A stretch of DNA of 64,000 nt from positions 1,488,001 to 1,552,000 of the forward strand of contig NZ_CP061294.1 in the NCBI RefSeq assembly GCF_018687515.1, written 5' to 3'. Position numbers and translations under genes: made by a program. The notes beneath the pieces were generated by a model. That model saw nothing but the letters and a program-made list of their open reading frames with translations, made no database searches and was not told the origin of the DNA. The DNA is from Polynucleobacter sp. MWH-Spelu-300-X4. Lineage in GTDB: Bacteria; Pseudomonadota; Gammaproteobacteria; Burkholderiales; Burkholderiaceae. Below are positions 41,101-48,111 of the stretch, in pieces; positions within the stretch are counted from its first letter, which is position 1, and each line of letters begins with the position of its first letter.

Positions 41101-42254
41101 CCATTGGCTCGGTGAAAGTTGCCAATAAAGAATTAAAGAACATCACGCTATCAGCAACCCATGATCAAGATCTATGGCATGCCAGCATTAACTCATCGCT
41201 AGCAGTTGGTTTAGTGCAATGGAAATCACCTCAAGCAGGCCTACCCCAAGGCAAGTTAACGGCAAAACTGCAGAAACTTATTATCGAGAGCGAAGCGTCC
41301 GATGAAACCATTACGAAGAGCATTAACCAACGGATTCAAAAAATTCCCGCTTTAGATATTCAATCAGAACTATTAATCATTAATGGCAAACCTTACGGGA
41401 AGATGGAGTTGCTAGCTAGTAATGATAAGAATGATTGGAAGATCGAAAAGCTCAACTTAAAAACTCCTGATGCAAAATTAACCGCATATGGCAAATGGAT
41501 ATTGGCTCGTCAAGGGAATCAACCTTCTTCAGGAAGAACAGAGCTAACTTTTGACCTAGATATTGATAACGCAGGCTCACTTCTAAATAACCTTGGCTTT
41601 CCTAAAACCATTGAAGATGGCGCCGGAAAACTCGTAGGCACTATTCATTGGCAAGGTGAGCCGTATAAATTTGACATCAAGTCTTTAAAAGGTGACATGT
41701 CCTTGGATTTAGCCAAAGGCACCGTTCTACAAGTTGAACCAGGCATCGCAAGACTATTAGGGGTTCTTAGCTTTCAAGGGTTAAGCAGAATTGCCACGTT
41801 AGATATTGGGGGCGTATTAAAACCCATCGTAACCCAAGGCACCCCTTTTGACCGGATTACTGCTAAAGGCACCATCAATAATGGCATAGCGCTTATTCAA
41901 GATCTAACCATGAAAGGCCCCCAAGGAAATGTGCGCTTAACGGGGCAGGCAAATCTGATCAATGAAACCCAAGATATGCGCGTAACTGTTGTGCCCAATC
42001 TAAATGCTGGCTCCGCCTCAGTTGCCTATACCTTCATCAATCCAATTATTGGCTTAAGCACACTGGTTGGGCAATACCTTATTGCCGATGAAGTAAGCAA
42101 GTTGTTCCAGATGGACTACCTTGTTCAAGGAACTTGGGCCACGCCGCAAGTGATTGCTTTAGATAGCAAGGGCAAACCTATCAACGAGAGCCAATTAAAA
42201 GAAATTAGAGATAAATCTTTGCTGCGCCAACAGCAAAATCCCAATAAGCAATAG
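38181..42254 (+). CDS. yhdP: YhdP family AsmA-like protein (TIGR02099)
   Basis: YhdP-family proteins are inner-membrane-anchored, AsmA-like proteins thought to carry phospholipid towards the outer membrane. The 1357-residue protein has a short cytoplasmic N-terminus, one membrane segment (about 33-53) and a very large periplasmic part of repeating beta-strand character. The DUF3971/AsmA-2-like C-terminal region includes the conserved ARLLGVLSFQGL segment. CATAAT lies 6 bases before the ATG and no ribosome site is evident. A Nit-family amidase and tldD follow. Confidence 0.9.
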   Translation: MSWSQISTAINTLLQLKEKAEQWPSWKKKLKWLTVLFFSIFLITHLTVRFIIWPKVEENKTYFEQALSKNIGAQVKIGEIKTNWSVLWPAFSIKQISIVDKQHPQQELLNIPEVTGRLSWESIWHLKPFFHNLKFDNARIEIKRGQDGNWDIAGIKLSKDSAGFTFGNWLFDQDNVNITNAKIIWLDQFKQTTSHTITVNSLQLNNSWFSHEIQLAIDSPWHEKTANIQAKFRHGFLSDTGNWENWSGKLAWDIQGIDLKKVNQIFDTSIKIIDGQITVTGDAYLNNGILDGGQTILQGHNLHFDWERFNKPLKIEFIESRLEQNTQGSTMTLSAPLLKWRVNNQSSLQELNDLSLYWKIAPNIESVKSVGIKAAHIDIELFEQLAKQFPLPKDLNDFIKQYQAAGELQDLDANWNADTFKLPFNLEIPGFHQSHYKLSLKFNRLFLTPYKANELAVANLKGELTASELGGEVKLDSNASVITLPKMLENDLLELNQAKGSIKWQKTNGAWSYELSNIHLDNSDASVDFDAAYSPQHGASSEKIKVKGNIKRAKVAGITRYFPIAMSPDARKYIRQSLLDGQINDGSIHIEGDPEKIPFNTKHPGIFNLELPIENANYLPAKEISKTGGTWSAFSRVKGVVIFKGPRLELDIKEASYESVQLKKIKGHVDNIVSKNATLIIDGQAEGLAKDLLYYYASSPSGKKVTDSWDKIKAEGNAQLNLKLEIPFEDVSNSKIQGEIELNKNTININNQIDVKDITGQILFSEEKIIAKNLKAQALGGTISINAPAQLPWHSQNEMRVTGSAKIDALSELLNDGNKDSLNTSLLKQFEGQFKYDGKLSITNNGYKLNLGLQLNELSSQLPAPLNKKLGTAMSGQLLAENISVNGKTEHLATLRIEKLLEAKFAFKNSYPTRISLGINSPATLPMQGFSSTIVLDKLDLEAWQNWGDKHLPDSPTSNSPKSGGIQLNTLSASIGSVKVANKELKNITLSATHDQDLWHASINSSLAVGLVQWKSPQAGLPQGKLTAKLQKLIIESEASDETITKSINQRIQKIPALDIQSELLIINGKPYGKMELLASNDKNDWKIEKLNLKTPDAKLTAYGKWILARQGNQPSSGRTELTFDLDIDNAGSLLNNLGFPKTIEDGAGKLVGTIHWQGEPYKFDIKSLKGDMSLDLAKGTVLQVEPGIARLLGVLSFQGLSRIATLDIGGVLKPIVTQGTPFDRITAKGTINNGIALIQDLTMKGPQGNVRLTGQANLINETQDMRVTVVPNLNAGSASVAYTFINPIIGLSTLVGQYLIADEVSKLFQMDYLVQGTWATPQVIALDSKGKPINESQLKEIRDKSLLRQQQNPNKQ

Positions 42255-42263
42255 AATGAGGGC

Positions 42264-43088
42264 ATGACCTCATCCGCACAGCTATCCGTTGCCAGCATAC
42301 AAATGGTGTCTTCACCATCTTGGGAAGATAACCTTAGCTCTGCCACACAGCAAATATCTGCTGCTAAATCTGCTGGGGCTAACCTGATCGCCTTACCCGA
42401 ATATTTCTGCTTAATGGGTCATTCAGATCAAGATAAAGTCAAAATATGCGAACAGTTTGGAGATGGGCCTATACAGGACGCCCTCAAAAATTTAGCCATC
42501 AAATACCAGGTCTATTTAGTTGCAGGAACCATCCCACTGGCATCAACTGATAAAAACAAAGTGAGGAACTCAACTTTGGTGTTTAGTCCATCTGGCGAAG
42601 TCATTAGTCGTTACGACAAGATTCATTTATTTGGATTTAAGCAAGGTGACGAGAACTATCAAGAATCCAATACGATTGAGCCCGGTACAACACCTACAAG
42701 TTTTACGATCACTCACCAAAATACCGAATGGAACATTGGACTATCTATTTGCTATGACATGAGGTTCCCAGAGCTATATAGAGCGATCGGAGTTGTAGAT
42801 TGCCATGTCATACCAGCAGCATTCACCTACACGACCGGTAAAGCTCATTGGGAAATATTATTACGGGCCCGCGCTATTGAAAATCAGTGTTATGTCTTAG
42901 CCAGCGCTCAAGGTGGAAAACACAATAACGGTAGAAGAACTTGGGGGCAAAGCATGTTAGTTAACCCCTGGGGAGAAATCGAATCAGAATTAAAGGATGG
43001 TGAAGGCTTCGTCATCGGCCATCTTAAGAAAGAGCTGATTCATGAAATACGTACAAAACTACCCGCCCTACAGCATCGCACTCTTTAA
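42264..43088 (+). CDS. Carbon-nitrogen hydrolase (Nit-type amidase)
   Basis: The 274-residue protein belongs to the nitrilase superfamily. The catalytic triad is complete: Glu46 in ALPEYF, Lys119 in RYDKIHLF and Cys163 in SICYDMRFPELYR. The pattern is closest to Nit1-like enzymes, which hydrolyse deaminated glutathione to repair a side product of transaminases. I infer that substrate from family resemblance only. It lies 9 bases after yhdP and 8 bases before tldD, so the three are likely cotranscribed. Confidence 0.9.
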   Translation: MTSSAQLSVASIQMVSSPSWEDNLSSATQQISAAKSAGANLIALPEYFCLMGHSDQDKVKICEQFGDGPIQDALKNLAIKYQVYLVAGTIPLASTDKNKVRNSTLVFSPSGEVISRYDKIHLFGFKQGDENYQESNTIEPGTTPTSFTITHQNTEWNIGLSICYDMRFPELYRAIGVVDCHVIPAAFTYTTGKAHWEILLRARAIENQCYVLASAQGGKHNNGRRTWGQSMLVNPWGEIESELKDGEGFVIGHLKKELIHEIRTKLPALQHRTL

Positions 43089-43096
43089 TTAGTTTT

Positions 43097-44578
43097 ATGA
43101 ACTCACACTTAGCCCTAGAAAATTCACTTTCACTTAGTCGAGCGGAGGCACTAAAAATTGCCAAAGATATACTCTTGGCACCCGCGGGCATTACTGAGGA
43201 AGACCTTCAAAAGACTTTATCCCACATGCATTTGCATCACTTAGATGATGCGGATTTATATTTTCAAAGAACCTTAAATGAGTCTTGGAGCTTAGAAGAA
43301 GGTATTGTCAAATCAGGAAGCTTTGGAATTGATCAAGGTGTTGGGGTAAGAGCTATTAGCCAAGATAAAACTGCTTTTGCTTATTCTGATGAAATTAGCG
43401 CCCTTGCTCTTAAGCAAGCAGCGGAAGCAACGCGGGTCATTGGACCTAAAAATCAAAAAGTGCATGTATCCCCTAAATGGGCAACGCCACCAACCCATGC
43501 TCTATATCAACCTTATGACCCACTTGCTAGCCTAGACGCCAAAGCCAAAATTGCCTTACTTGAAGACATTGAACGCAAAGCCAAAGCGAAGGACCCAAGA
43601 ATTGTTCAAGTGATGGCGGGTTTAGCTGGTGAATTCGATATTGTTTTAGTAGCAAGAGCTAATGGCGTTTTGGCTGCAGATATCAGACCACTAGTCAGAG
43701 TGTCGATTACCGTTATTGCCGAACAAAATGGTCGGCGTGAAGTAGGCTCCTCTGGCGGCGGTGGTCGTTTTGATTATCACTTTTTCGATGCCGGAAAAAT
43801 TGACCGCTGGATTGATGAAGCCGTGCATTCAGCCCTAATCAACCTAGAATCTCGACCAGCTCCAGCCGGCCCAATGACAGTTGTTTTAGGGCCAGGTTGG
43901 CCTGGCGTATTACTGCACGAAGCTATTGGCCATGGGTTGGAAGGCGACTTTAATAGAAAAGGTTCATCTGCTTTTTCAGGAAGAATCGGGCAAAAAGTTG
44001 CGGCTAAAGGCGTCACAGTTGTAGATGACGGCACCATCTCAGGTAGAAGAGGATCTTTATCGGTTGATGATGAAGGTAACCCCACCCAATGCACCACGCT
44101 GATTGAAGACGGCATCCTAAAAGGTTATTTACAAGATAGCCTCAATGCCCGCCTCATGAATATGCCCGTGACTGGCAATGCTAGGCGCGAAAGCTACGCC
44201 TCTCTCCCTATGCCACGCATGACGAACACTTACATGTTGGGCGGCAAAGAAGATCCTCAGGAAATTATTAGCAGCATCAAAAAAGGGTTGTATGCAGTGA
44301 ACTTTGGCGGAGGGCAAGTCGACATCACTAGCGGCAAGTTTGTTTTCTCCGCATCTGAGGCCTATTGGGTCGAAAACGGCAAAATTCAATATCCAGTCAA
44401 AGGCGCCACCATTATCGGTAGCGGCCCAGAATCGCTAAAAGACATCAGCATGATTGGCAATGATATGGGGCTTGATAGCGGCATTGGCGTTTGCGGAAAA
44501 GATGGTCAAAGCGTCCCAGTCGGTGTTGGTCAGCCCACCCTTAGAATTGACAACATGACAGTTGGCGGCACGGGATAA
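43097..44578 (+). CDS. tldD: Metalloprotease TldD
   Basis: TldD, with TldE (PmbA), forms a zinc protease that degrades unfolded peptides and matures some peptide antibiotics and antitoxins. The 493-residue protein has the zinc motif HEAIGHGLEGD (274-284), the RRGSLSVDDEGNPT segment and the C-terminal GICGKDGQ-like segment. No pmbA is seen in the window, so the partner is encoded elsewhere. The promoter for the aroG leader begins directly after its stop. Confidence 0.96.
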   Translation: MNSHLALENSLSLSRAEALKIAKDILLAPAGITEEDLQKTLSHMHLHHLDDADLYFQRTLNESWSLEEGIVKSGSFGIDQGVGVRAISQDKTAFAYSDEISALALKQAAEATRVIGPKNQKVHVSPKWATPPTHALYQPYDPLASLDAKAKIALLEDIERKAKAKDPRIVQVMAGLAGEFDIVLVARANGVLAADIRPLVRVSITVIAEQNGRREVGSSGGGGRFDYHFFDAGKIDRWIDEAVHSALINLESRPAPAGPMTVVLGPGWPGVLLHEAIGHGLEGDFNRKGSSAFSGRIGQKVAAKGVTVVDDGTISGRRGSLSVDDEGNPTQCTTLIEDGILKGYLQDSLNARLMNMPVTGNARRESYASLPMPRMTNTYMLGGKEDPQEIISSIKKGLYAVNFGGGQVDITSGKFVFSASEAYWVENGKIQYPVKGATIIGSGPESLKDISMIGNDMGLDSGIGVCGKDGQSVPVGVGQPTLRIDNMTVGGTG

Positions 44579-44579
44579 T

Positions 44580-44607
44580 TGGACAAGTAAAAAAACTGTG
44601 CTACATT
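44580..44607 (+). promoter_or_regulatory. Predicted sigma-70 promoter of the aroG leader
   Basis: TGGACA (44580-44585) and TACATT (44602-44607) are 16 bases apart, starting right after the tldD stop. The predicted start falls at about 44613-44615, on or next to the leader-peptide ATG at 44614. There is no ribosome site upstream of that ATG. Confidence 0.6.
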
Positions 44608-44613
44608 AGCTCT

Positions 44614-44691
44614 ATGCGTGCAATTAATTTTTATTTCTTTTATTTTTGGTTCTCAGGCCACGGCGGTCGAGAGGCAGAAATTCAAGCATAA
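44614..44691 (+). CDS. Aromatic-amino-acid attenuation leader peptide upstream of aroG
   Basis: This open frame encodes 25 residues starting MRAIN, then eight consecutive aromatic residues FYFFYFWF at 6-13 (codons 44629-44652: five Phe, two Tyr, one Trp), and ending SGHGGREAEIQA. It lies between tldD and aroG, 90 bases before the aroG start. The second half of the coding sequence contains the protector hairpin and antiterminator bases of an attenuator. Enteric pheL and trpL work the same way: ribosome stalling at scarce charged tRNA lets RNA polymerase read through. No ribosome site is present, and the ATG lies 6 bases after the -10 box, which suggests leaderless translation. The peptide itself is not expected to have a function. 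Confidence 0.85.
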   Translation: MRAINFYFFYFWFSGHGGREAEIQA

Positions 44692-44737
44692 ATTTCTAGC
44701 ACTCAATCAAACCGCCGAATACCTCGGCGGTTTTTTT
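44650..44737 (+). promoter_or_regulatory. Transcription attenuator (protector hairpin, antiterminator, terminator) controlling aroG
   Basis: Three alternative pairings can be traced. The protector hairpin joins TTCTC (44650-44654) and GGCC (44656-44659) with GGTC (44665-44668) and GAGAG (44669-44673). The antiterminator pairs CGGCGGT (44661-44667) with ACCGCCG (44711-44717). The terminator pairs ACCGCCGA (44711-44718) with TCGGCGGT (44724-44731). A ribosome stalled on the aromatic codons (44629-44652) would cover the left arm of the protector, free CGGCGGT and block the terminator. Fast translation would leave protector and terminator formed. The pairings are seen in the sequence; the regulation is inferred from the known attenuation mechanism. 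Confidence 0.82.
44711..44737 (+). terminator. Attenuator terminator before aroG
   Basis: Perfect 8-base GC-rich arms ACCGCCGA and TCGGCGGT flank a 5-base loop, and the transcript then reads seven T (44731-44737). It lies 44 bases before the aroG ATG, in the same direction. Since tldD transcripts would also meet it, it probably ends that operon as well. Confidence 0.92.
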
Positions 44738-44781
44738 ATACCTTTAAATTTCATAAAAATAGCGGAATTGGAGTGAACAAC

Positions 44782-45906
44782 ATGAGCAAGAAAACTCTAG
44801 GCAACATAGATAACTGGTATGCAAGCGTCGATAAAACCTCAGAGACCGACGATGAACGCATTCAGGAAATTACCGTGTTACCACCCCCAGAGCATCTCAT
44901 TCGCTTCTTTCCAATTCAGGGAACCGCGACTGAAAAACTAATTAATAGCACACGTAAAAAAATACGTAACATCATGCATGGCGACGATGACCGCCTATTA
45001 GTGATTATTGGACCATGCTCCATTCATGATCCAAGCGCCGCTATTGAGTACGCTAATCGCCTACTAGAACAACGTCAAAAATACGCTGGCGAACTAGAGA
45101 TTGTGATGCGCATCTACTTTGAAAAACCAAGAACAACTGTTGGTTGGAAAGGTTTAATTAACGACCCTTACCTAGATGAAAGCTACAAAATTGATCAAGG
45201 CTTAAGGATTGCCAGACAGTTACTCATTGAAATCAATCGCATCGGCATGCCTGCCGGCAGTGAGTTTTTGGATGTTATTTCCCCACAATACATTGGCGAC
45301 CTCATTTCATGGGGAGCTATTGGCGCCCGCACAACCGAAAGTCAAGTTCACCGTGAACTAGCTTCTGGTATTTCAGCGCCAATTGGTTTTAAGAATGGCA
45401 CAGACGGCAATATCAAAATTGCTACGGATGCGATTCAATCAGCCAACAGACCTCACCACTTCCTATCTGTTCATAAAAATGGTCAGGTGGCGATTGTTGA
45501 AACAAAAGGCAATTCAGACTGTCACGTTATTTTGCGCGGCGGCAAAACACCCAACTACGATGCAGAGAGTGTGGCAAAAGCATGTGCCGAACTAGAAGCG
45601 TCAAAACTACCCGGCACCTTGATGGTTGATTGCTCACATGCCAACTCAAGCAAACAACATGAACGTCAAATTGAAGTAGCTAAGGATATTGCCAACCAAT
45701 TAGCCTCTGGTTCAAAACAGGTATTTGGCGTAATGATTGAAAGTCACTTGAATGAAGGTGCCCAAAAGTTCACCCCAGGAAAAGATGATCCTGCCAATCT
45801 TAAATACGGCACAAGCATCACAGATGCCTGCATCAACTGGGATGACTCATTAGATGTTTTAGAAATTCTCGCGCAAGGCGTTAAAAAACGTCGCACACAG
45901 AAATAA
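44782..45906 (+). CDS. aroG: 3-deoxy-7-phosphoheptulonate synthase (DAHP synthase, class I)
   Basis: This enzyme condenses PEP and erythrose-4-phosphate, the entry step of the shikimate pathway to Phe, Tyr and Trp. The 374-residue protein has GPCSIHD (77-83, metal ligand Cys79), the substrate motif KPRTTVGWKG (115-124) and GARTTESQVHRE. It has the feedback-regulated AroFGH form; which amino acid inhibits it cannot be read with certainty. I start at the ATG at 44782, with GGAG 8 bases upstream; a GTG at 44773 overlaps that ribosome site. Expression should depend on the attenuator just upstream, whose leader is dominated by Phe codons. Confidence 0.97.
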   Translation: MSKKTLGNIDNWYASVDKTSETDDERIQEITVLPPPEHLIRFFPIQGTATEKLINSTRKKIRNIMHGDDDRLLVIIGPCSIHDPSAAIEYANRLLEQRQKYAGELEIVMRIYFEKPRTTVGWKGLINDPYLDESYKIDQGLRIARQLLIEINRIGMPAGSEFLDVISPQYIGDLISWGAIGARTTESQVHRELASGISAPIGFKNGTDGNIKIATDAIQSANRPHHFLSVHKNGQVAIVETKGNSDCHVILRGGKTPNYDAESVAKACAELEASKLPGTLMVDCSHANSSKQHERQIEVAKDIANQLASGSKQVFGVMIESHLNEGAQKFTPGKDDPANLKYGTSITDACINWDDSLDVLEILAQGVKKRRTQK

Positions 45907-45939
45907 GAACTAAACCTAATAAGCCTCTAAGCTTGAGAA

Positions 45940-45973
45940 CAATAAAAAAGACCCTTAAGGGTCTTTTTTATTG
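45940..45973. terminator. Bidirectional intrinsic terminator between aroG and the adenosyltransferase gene
   Basis: A 34-base perfect palindrome is centred on TTAA. The stem core is AAAAAAGACCC pairing with GGGTCTTTTTT, so each strand reads a GC-containing hairpin followed by six T. It serves both the plus-strand aroG transcript and the minus-strand adenosyltransferase transcript. Confidence 0.93.
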
Positions 45974-45993
45974 CCTTGGATTAACTTTGTTTT

Positions 45994-46560
45994 CTATTTA
46001 GGCTCTTTTTTATGTTTCCATAAAACGTCTGCGCCACCACCAGACTGATTTAATACTCTAGCTATAACAAATAACAAATCCGACAAACGATTGACATATT
46101 GCCTAGGGCTATCATGAATAGCTTCATGTTTACCCAACTTCACAATAGATCTTTCAGCCCGGCGGCAAACAGTTCGACAAACATGCGCTTGCGCAGCTGC
46201 TCTTGAGCCACCCGGCAAAATAAATTCTTCCAACTTAGGCAGCGTGGCGTTGTATTTAGCCAACCATCCATCCAATTGAGCCACTTGCTCTTCTTTTAGG
46301 AGGGTGTAATTGGGGATACATAACTCACCCCCAAGATCGAATAAGTCATGCTGGACCTGAGAAAATAATTCTCTTAATTCAACAGCAACACTTTCAGGAA
46401 TATCTTCAGTAATTAGAACCCCAATTTCTGAATTTAGCTCATCCACATCACCCATCGCACAGATGCGTAAATGGTCTTTATCCACGCGACTACCATCACC
46501 CAAACCAGTGGTTCCTGTGTCACCCGTACGCGTTGCTATTTGTGTCAATCTTTTGCCCAT
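45994..46560 (-). CDS. ATP:cob(I)alamin adenosyltransferase (PduO type)
   Basis: This enzyme makes adenosylcobalamin from cob(I)alamin and ATP. From the ATG at 46560 the protein has 188 residues with the PduO-type signature: TRTGDTGTTGLGDG (10-23), GDVDELNS and VCRRAERS. The open frame extends 19 codons upstream but without family resemblance, and a consensus TATAAT lies just before the chosen ATG. It stands alone between aroG and the divergent glcD, with no cobalamin biosynthesis gene nearby. It probably serves salvage of corrinoids or a B12-dependent enzyme encoded elsewhere. Confidence 0.92.
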   Translation of the reverse strand: MGKRLTQIATRTGDTGTTGLGDGSRVDKDHLRICAMGDVDELNSEIGVLITEDIPESVAVELRELFSQVQHDLFDLGGELCIPNYTLLKEEQVAQLDGWLAKYNATLPKLEEFILPGGSRAAAQAHVCRTVCRRAERSIVKLGKHEAIHDSPRQYVNRLSDLLFVIARVLNQSGGGADVLWKHKKEPK

Positions 46561-46567
46561 GACACCG

Positions 46568-46597
46568 ATTATATGGAAATGGCTAGAATATAGTAAA
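46568..46597 (-). promoter_or_regulatory. Predicted sigma-70 promoter of the adenosyltransferase gene
   Basis: On the minus strand TTTACT (46597-46592) and a consensus TATAAT (46573-46568) are 18 bases apart. The -10 box ends 7 bases before the ATG, so the transcript should begin at or within a base or two of the start codon, giving a leaderless or nearly leaderless message. Confidence 0.6.
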
Positions 46598-46617
46598 ACC
46601 ACAATAAATAGAGACAA

Positions 46618-48111
46618 ATGGACACAACCTTACCCCCTACTCCTGCCGAAATTTTGGCCAAGCAAAAAGAGCTCGTAGATGCTCTTAGACCTTTACTCCC
46701 CCAAGAGTCATTGCTTTGGGAACCAGAGGATACGATTCCTTATGAATGTGACGGCCTAGCCGCTTACAGACAAATGCCTCTAGCAGTTGCCTTGCCTGAG
46801 AACCAAGAACAAGCAGTGGCGGTGATTAAGGTGTGTCAAAAACTACAAGTTCCAATTGTTCCGAGAGGATCTGGCACCGGCCTATCTGGTGGAGCAATGC
46901 CAATAGCTCAAGGATTAGTACTATCCCTAGCTAAATTAAAGAAAATTATTCATATTGATCCAATTGCTAGAACTGCTGTCGTACAACCTGGCGTTAGAAA
47001 TTTAGCTATTTCAGAAGCAGTAGCAAAACATGGTCTGTACTACGCACCAGATCCATCATCACAAATCGCCTGCTCTATTGGCGGTAACGTTAGCGAAAAC
47101 TCTGGCGGCGTTCACTGCCTTAAATATGGCCTAACCTTACATAACATTCTTAAAGTAAAAGCCATTTTGATGAATGGCGAAGTCGTTGAATTTGGGAGCC
47201 TAGCCCCTGACGCACCCGGACTGGACTTACTCTCCATCCTAGTGGGTAGCGAAGGCATGCTAGCTGTTATCACGGAAGTAACCGTCAAATTAGTTCCCAA
47301 ACCTCAATTAGCTCAAGTCATCATGGCTAGTTTTGATGATGTAGAAAAAGGTGGCAATGCTGTTGCAGCGATTATTGCCGCAGGCATCATTCCCGCAGGC
47401 TTAGAAATGATGGATAAAGCCGCTACTAGAGCTGTTGAAGAATTTGTTCATGCTGGATACGACATTAATGCGGAAGCCATTCTGCTATGCGAATCCGACG
47501 GCACTCCGGAAGAAGTCGCTGAAGAAATCGGGCGCATGACCGATGTACTCAATCAATGTGGCGCCATTAGGATTCAGGTATCTCAAAGCGAAGCTGAGCG
47601 CCTTAAATTTTGGAGCGGTCGAAAAAATGCTTTCCCTGCTGCAGGCAGAATCTCTCCTGACTATTACTGCATGGATGGCACGATTCCAAGACAACATATC
47701 GCGACTTTATTAAAGCGCATTCAAGATATGGAGAAAAAATACCAATTACGCTGCATGAATGTCTTCCATGCAGGCGATGGCAACATGCATCCATTAATTC
47801 TATTTAATGGGTCCGACCAAGATGAATGGCATAGGGCCGAAGAGTTTGGCAGTGATATTTTAGAAACCTGTGTTGAATTAGGTGGCACCATTACCGGTGA
47901 ACACGGTGTTGGCATTGAAAAGATCAACTCTATGTGCGTTCAATTTGGCGAAGCCGAGAGAAATATGTTTTGGTCGGTAAAGGCCTCTTTCGATCCGGAA
48001 AAATTATTAAATCCAGATAAAGCCATTCCAACATTAAATCGATGCGCCGAGTATGGGCGCATGCGCATTACAGGTGGCGCCCTACCTCACCCAGAATTGG
48101 AGCGCTTCTAA
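46618..48111 (+). CDS. glcD: Glycolate oxidase subunit GlcD (FAD-binding)
   Basis: GlcD is the FAD-containing catalytic subunit that oxidises glycolate to glyoxylate, working with GlcE and GlcF. The 497-residue protein has the PCMH-type FAD motif RGSGTGLSGG (83-92), the GGNVSENSGG segment and the C-terminal GEHGVGIEK (427-435). D-lactate dehydrogenases share this fold, but the glcE-glcF neighbours support glycolate. The stop overlaps the glcE start by one base. Only 57 bases lie between its ATG and the divergent adenosyltransferase start. Confidence 0.95.
   Translation: MDTTLPPTPAEILAKQKELVDALRPLLPQESLLWEPEDTIPYECDGLAAYRQMPLAVALPENQEQAVAVIKVCQKLQVPIVPRGSGTGLSGGAMPIAQGLVLSLAKLKKIIHIDPIARTAVVQPGVRNLAISEAVAKHGLYYAPDPSSQIACSIGGNVSENSGGVHCLKYGLTLHNILKVKAILMNGEVVEFGSLAPDAPGLDLLSILVGSEGMLAVITEVTVKLVPKPQLAQVIMASFDDVEKGGNAVAAIIAAGIIPAGLEMMDKAATRAVEEFVHAGYDINAEAILLCESDGTPEEVAEEIGRMTDVLNQCGAIRIQVSQSEAERLKFWSGRKNAFPAAGRISPDYYCMDGTIPRQHIATLLKRIQDMEKKYQLRCMNVFHAGDGNMHPLILFNGSDQDEWHRAEEFGSDILETCVELGGTITGEHGVGIEKINSMCVQFGEAERNMFWSVKASFDPEKLLNPDKAIPTLNRCAEYGRMRITGGALPHPELERF

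Noticed and set aside
46561..46617. Cobalamin riboswitch for the adenosyltransferase gene
   Set aside because: The gap is only 57 bases, with a consensus -10 next to the ATG. There is no room for, and no sign of, a B12 box.
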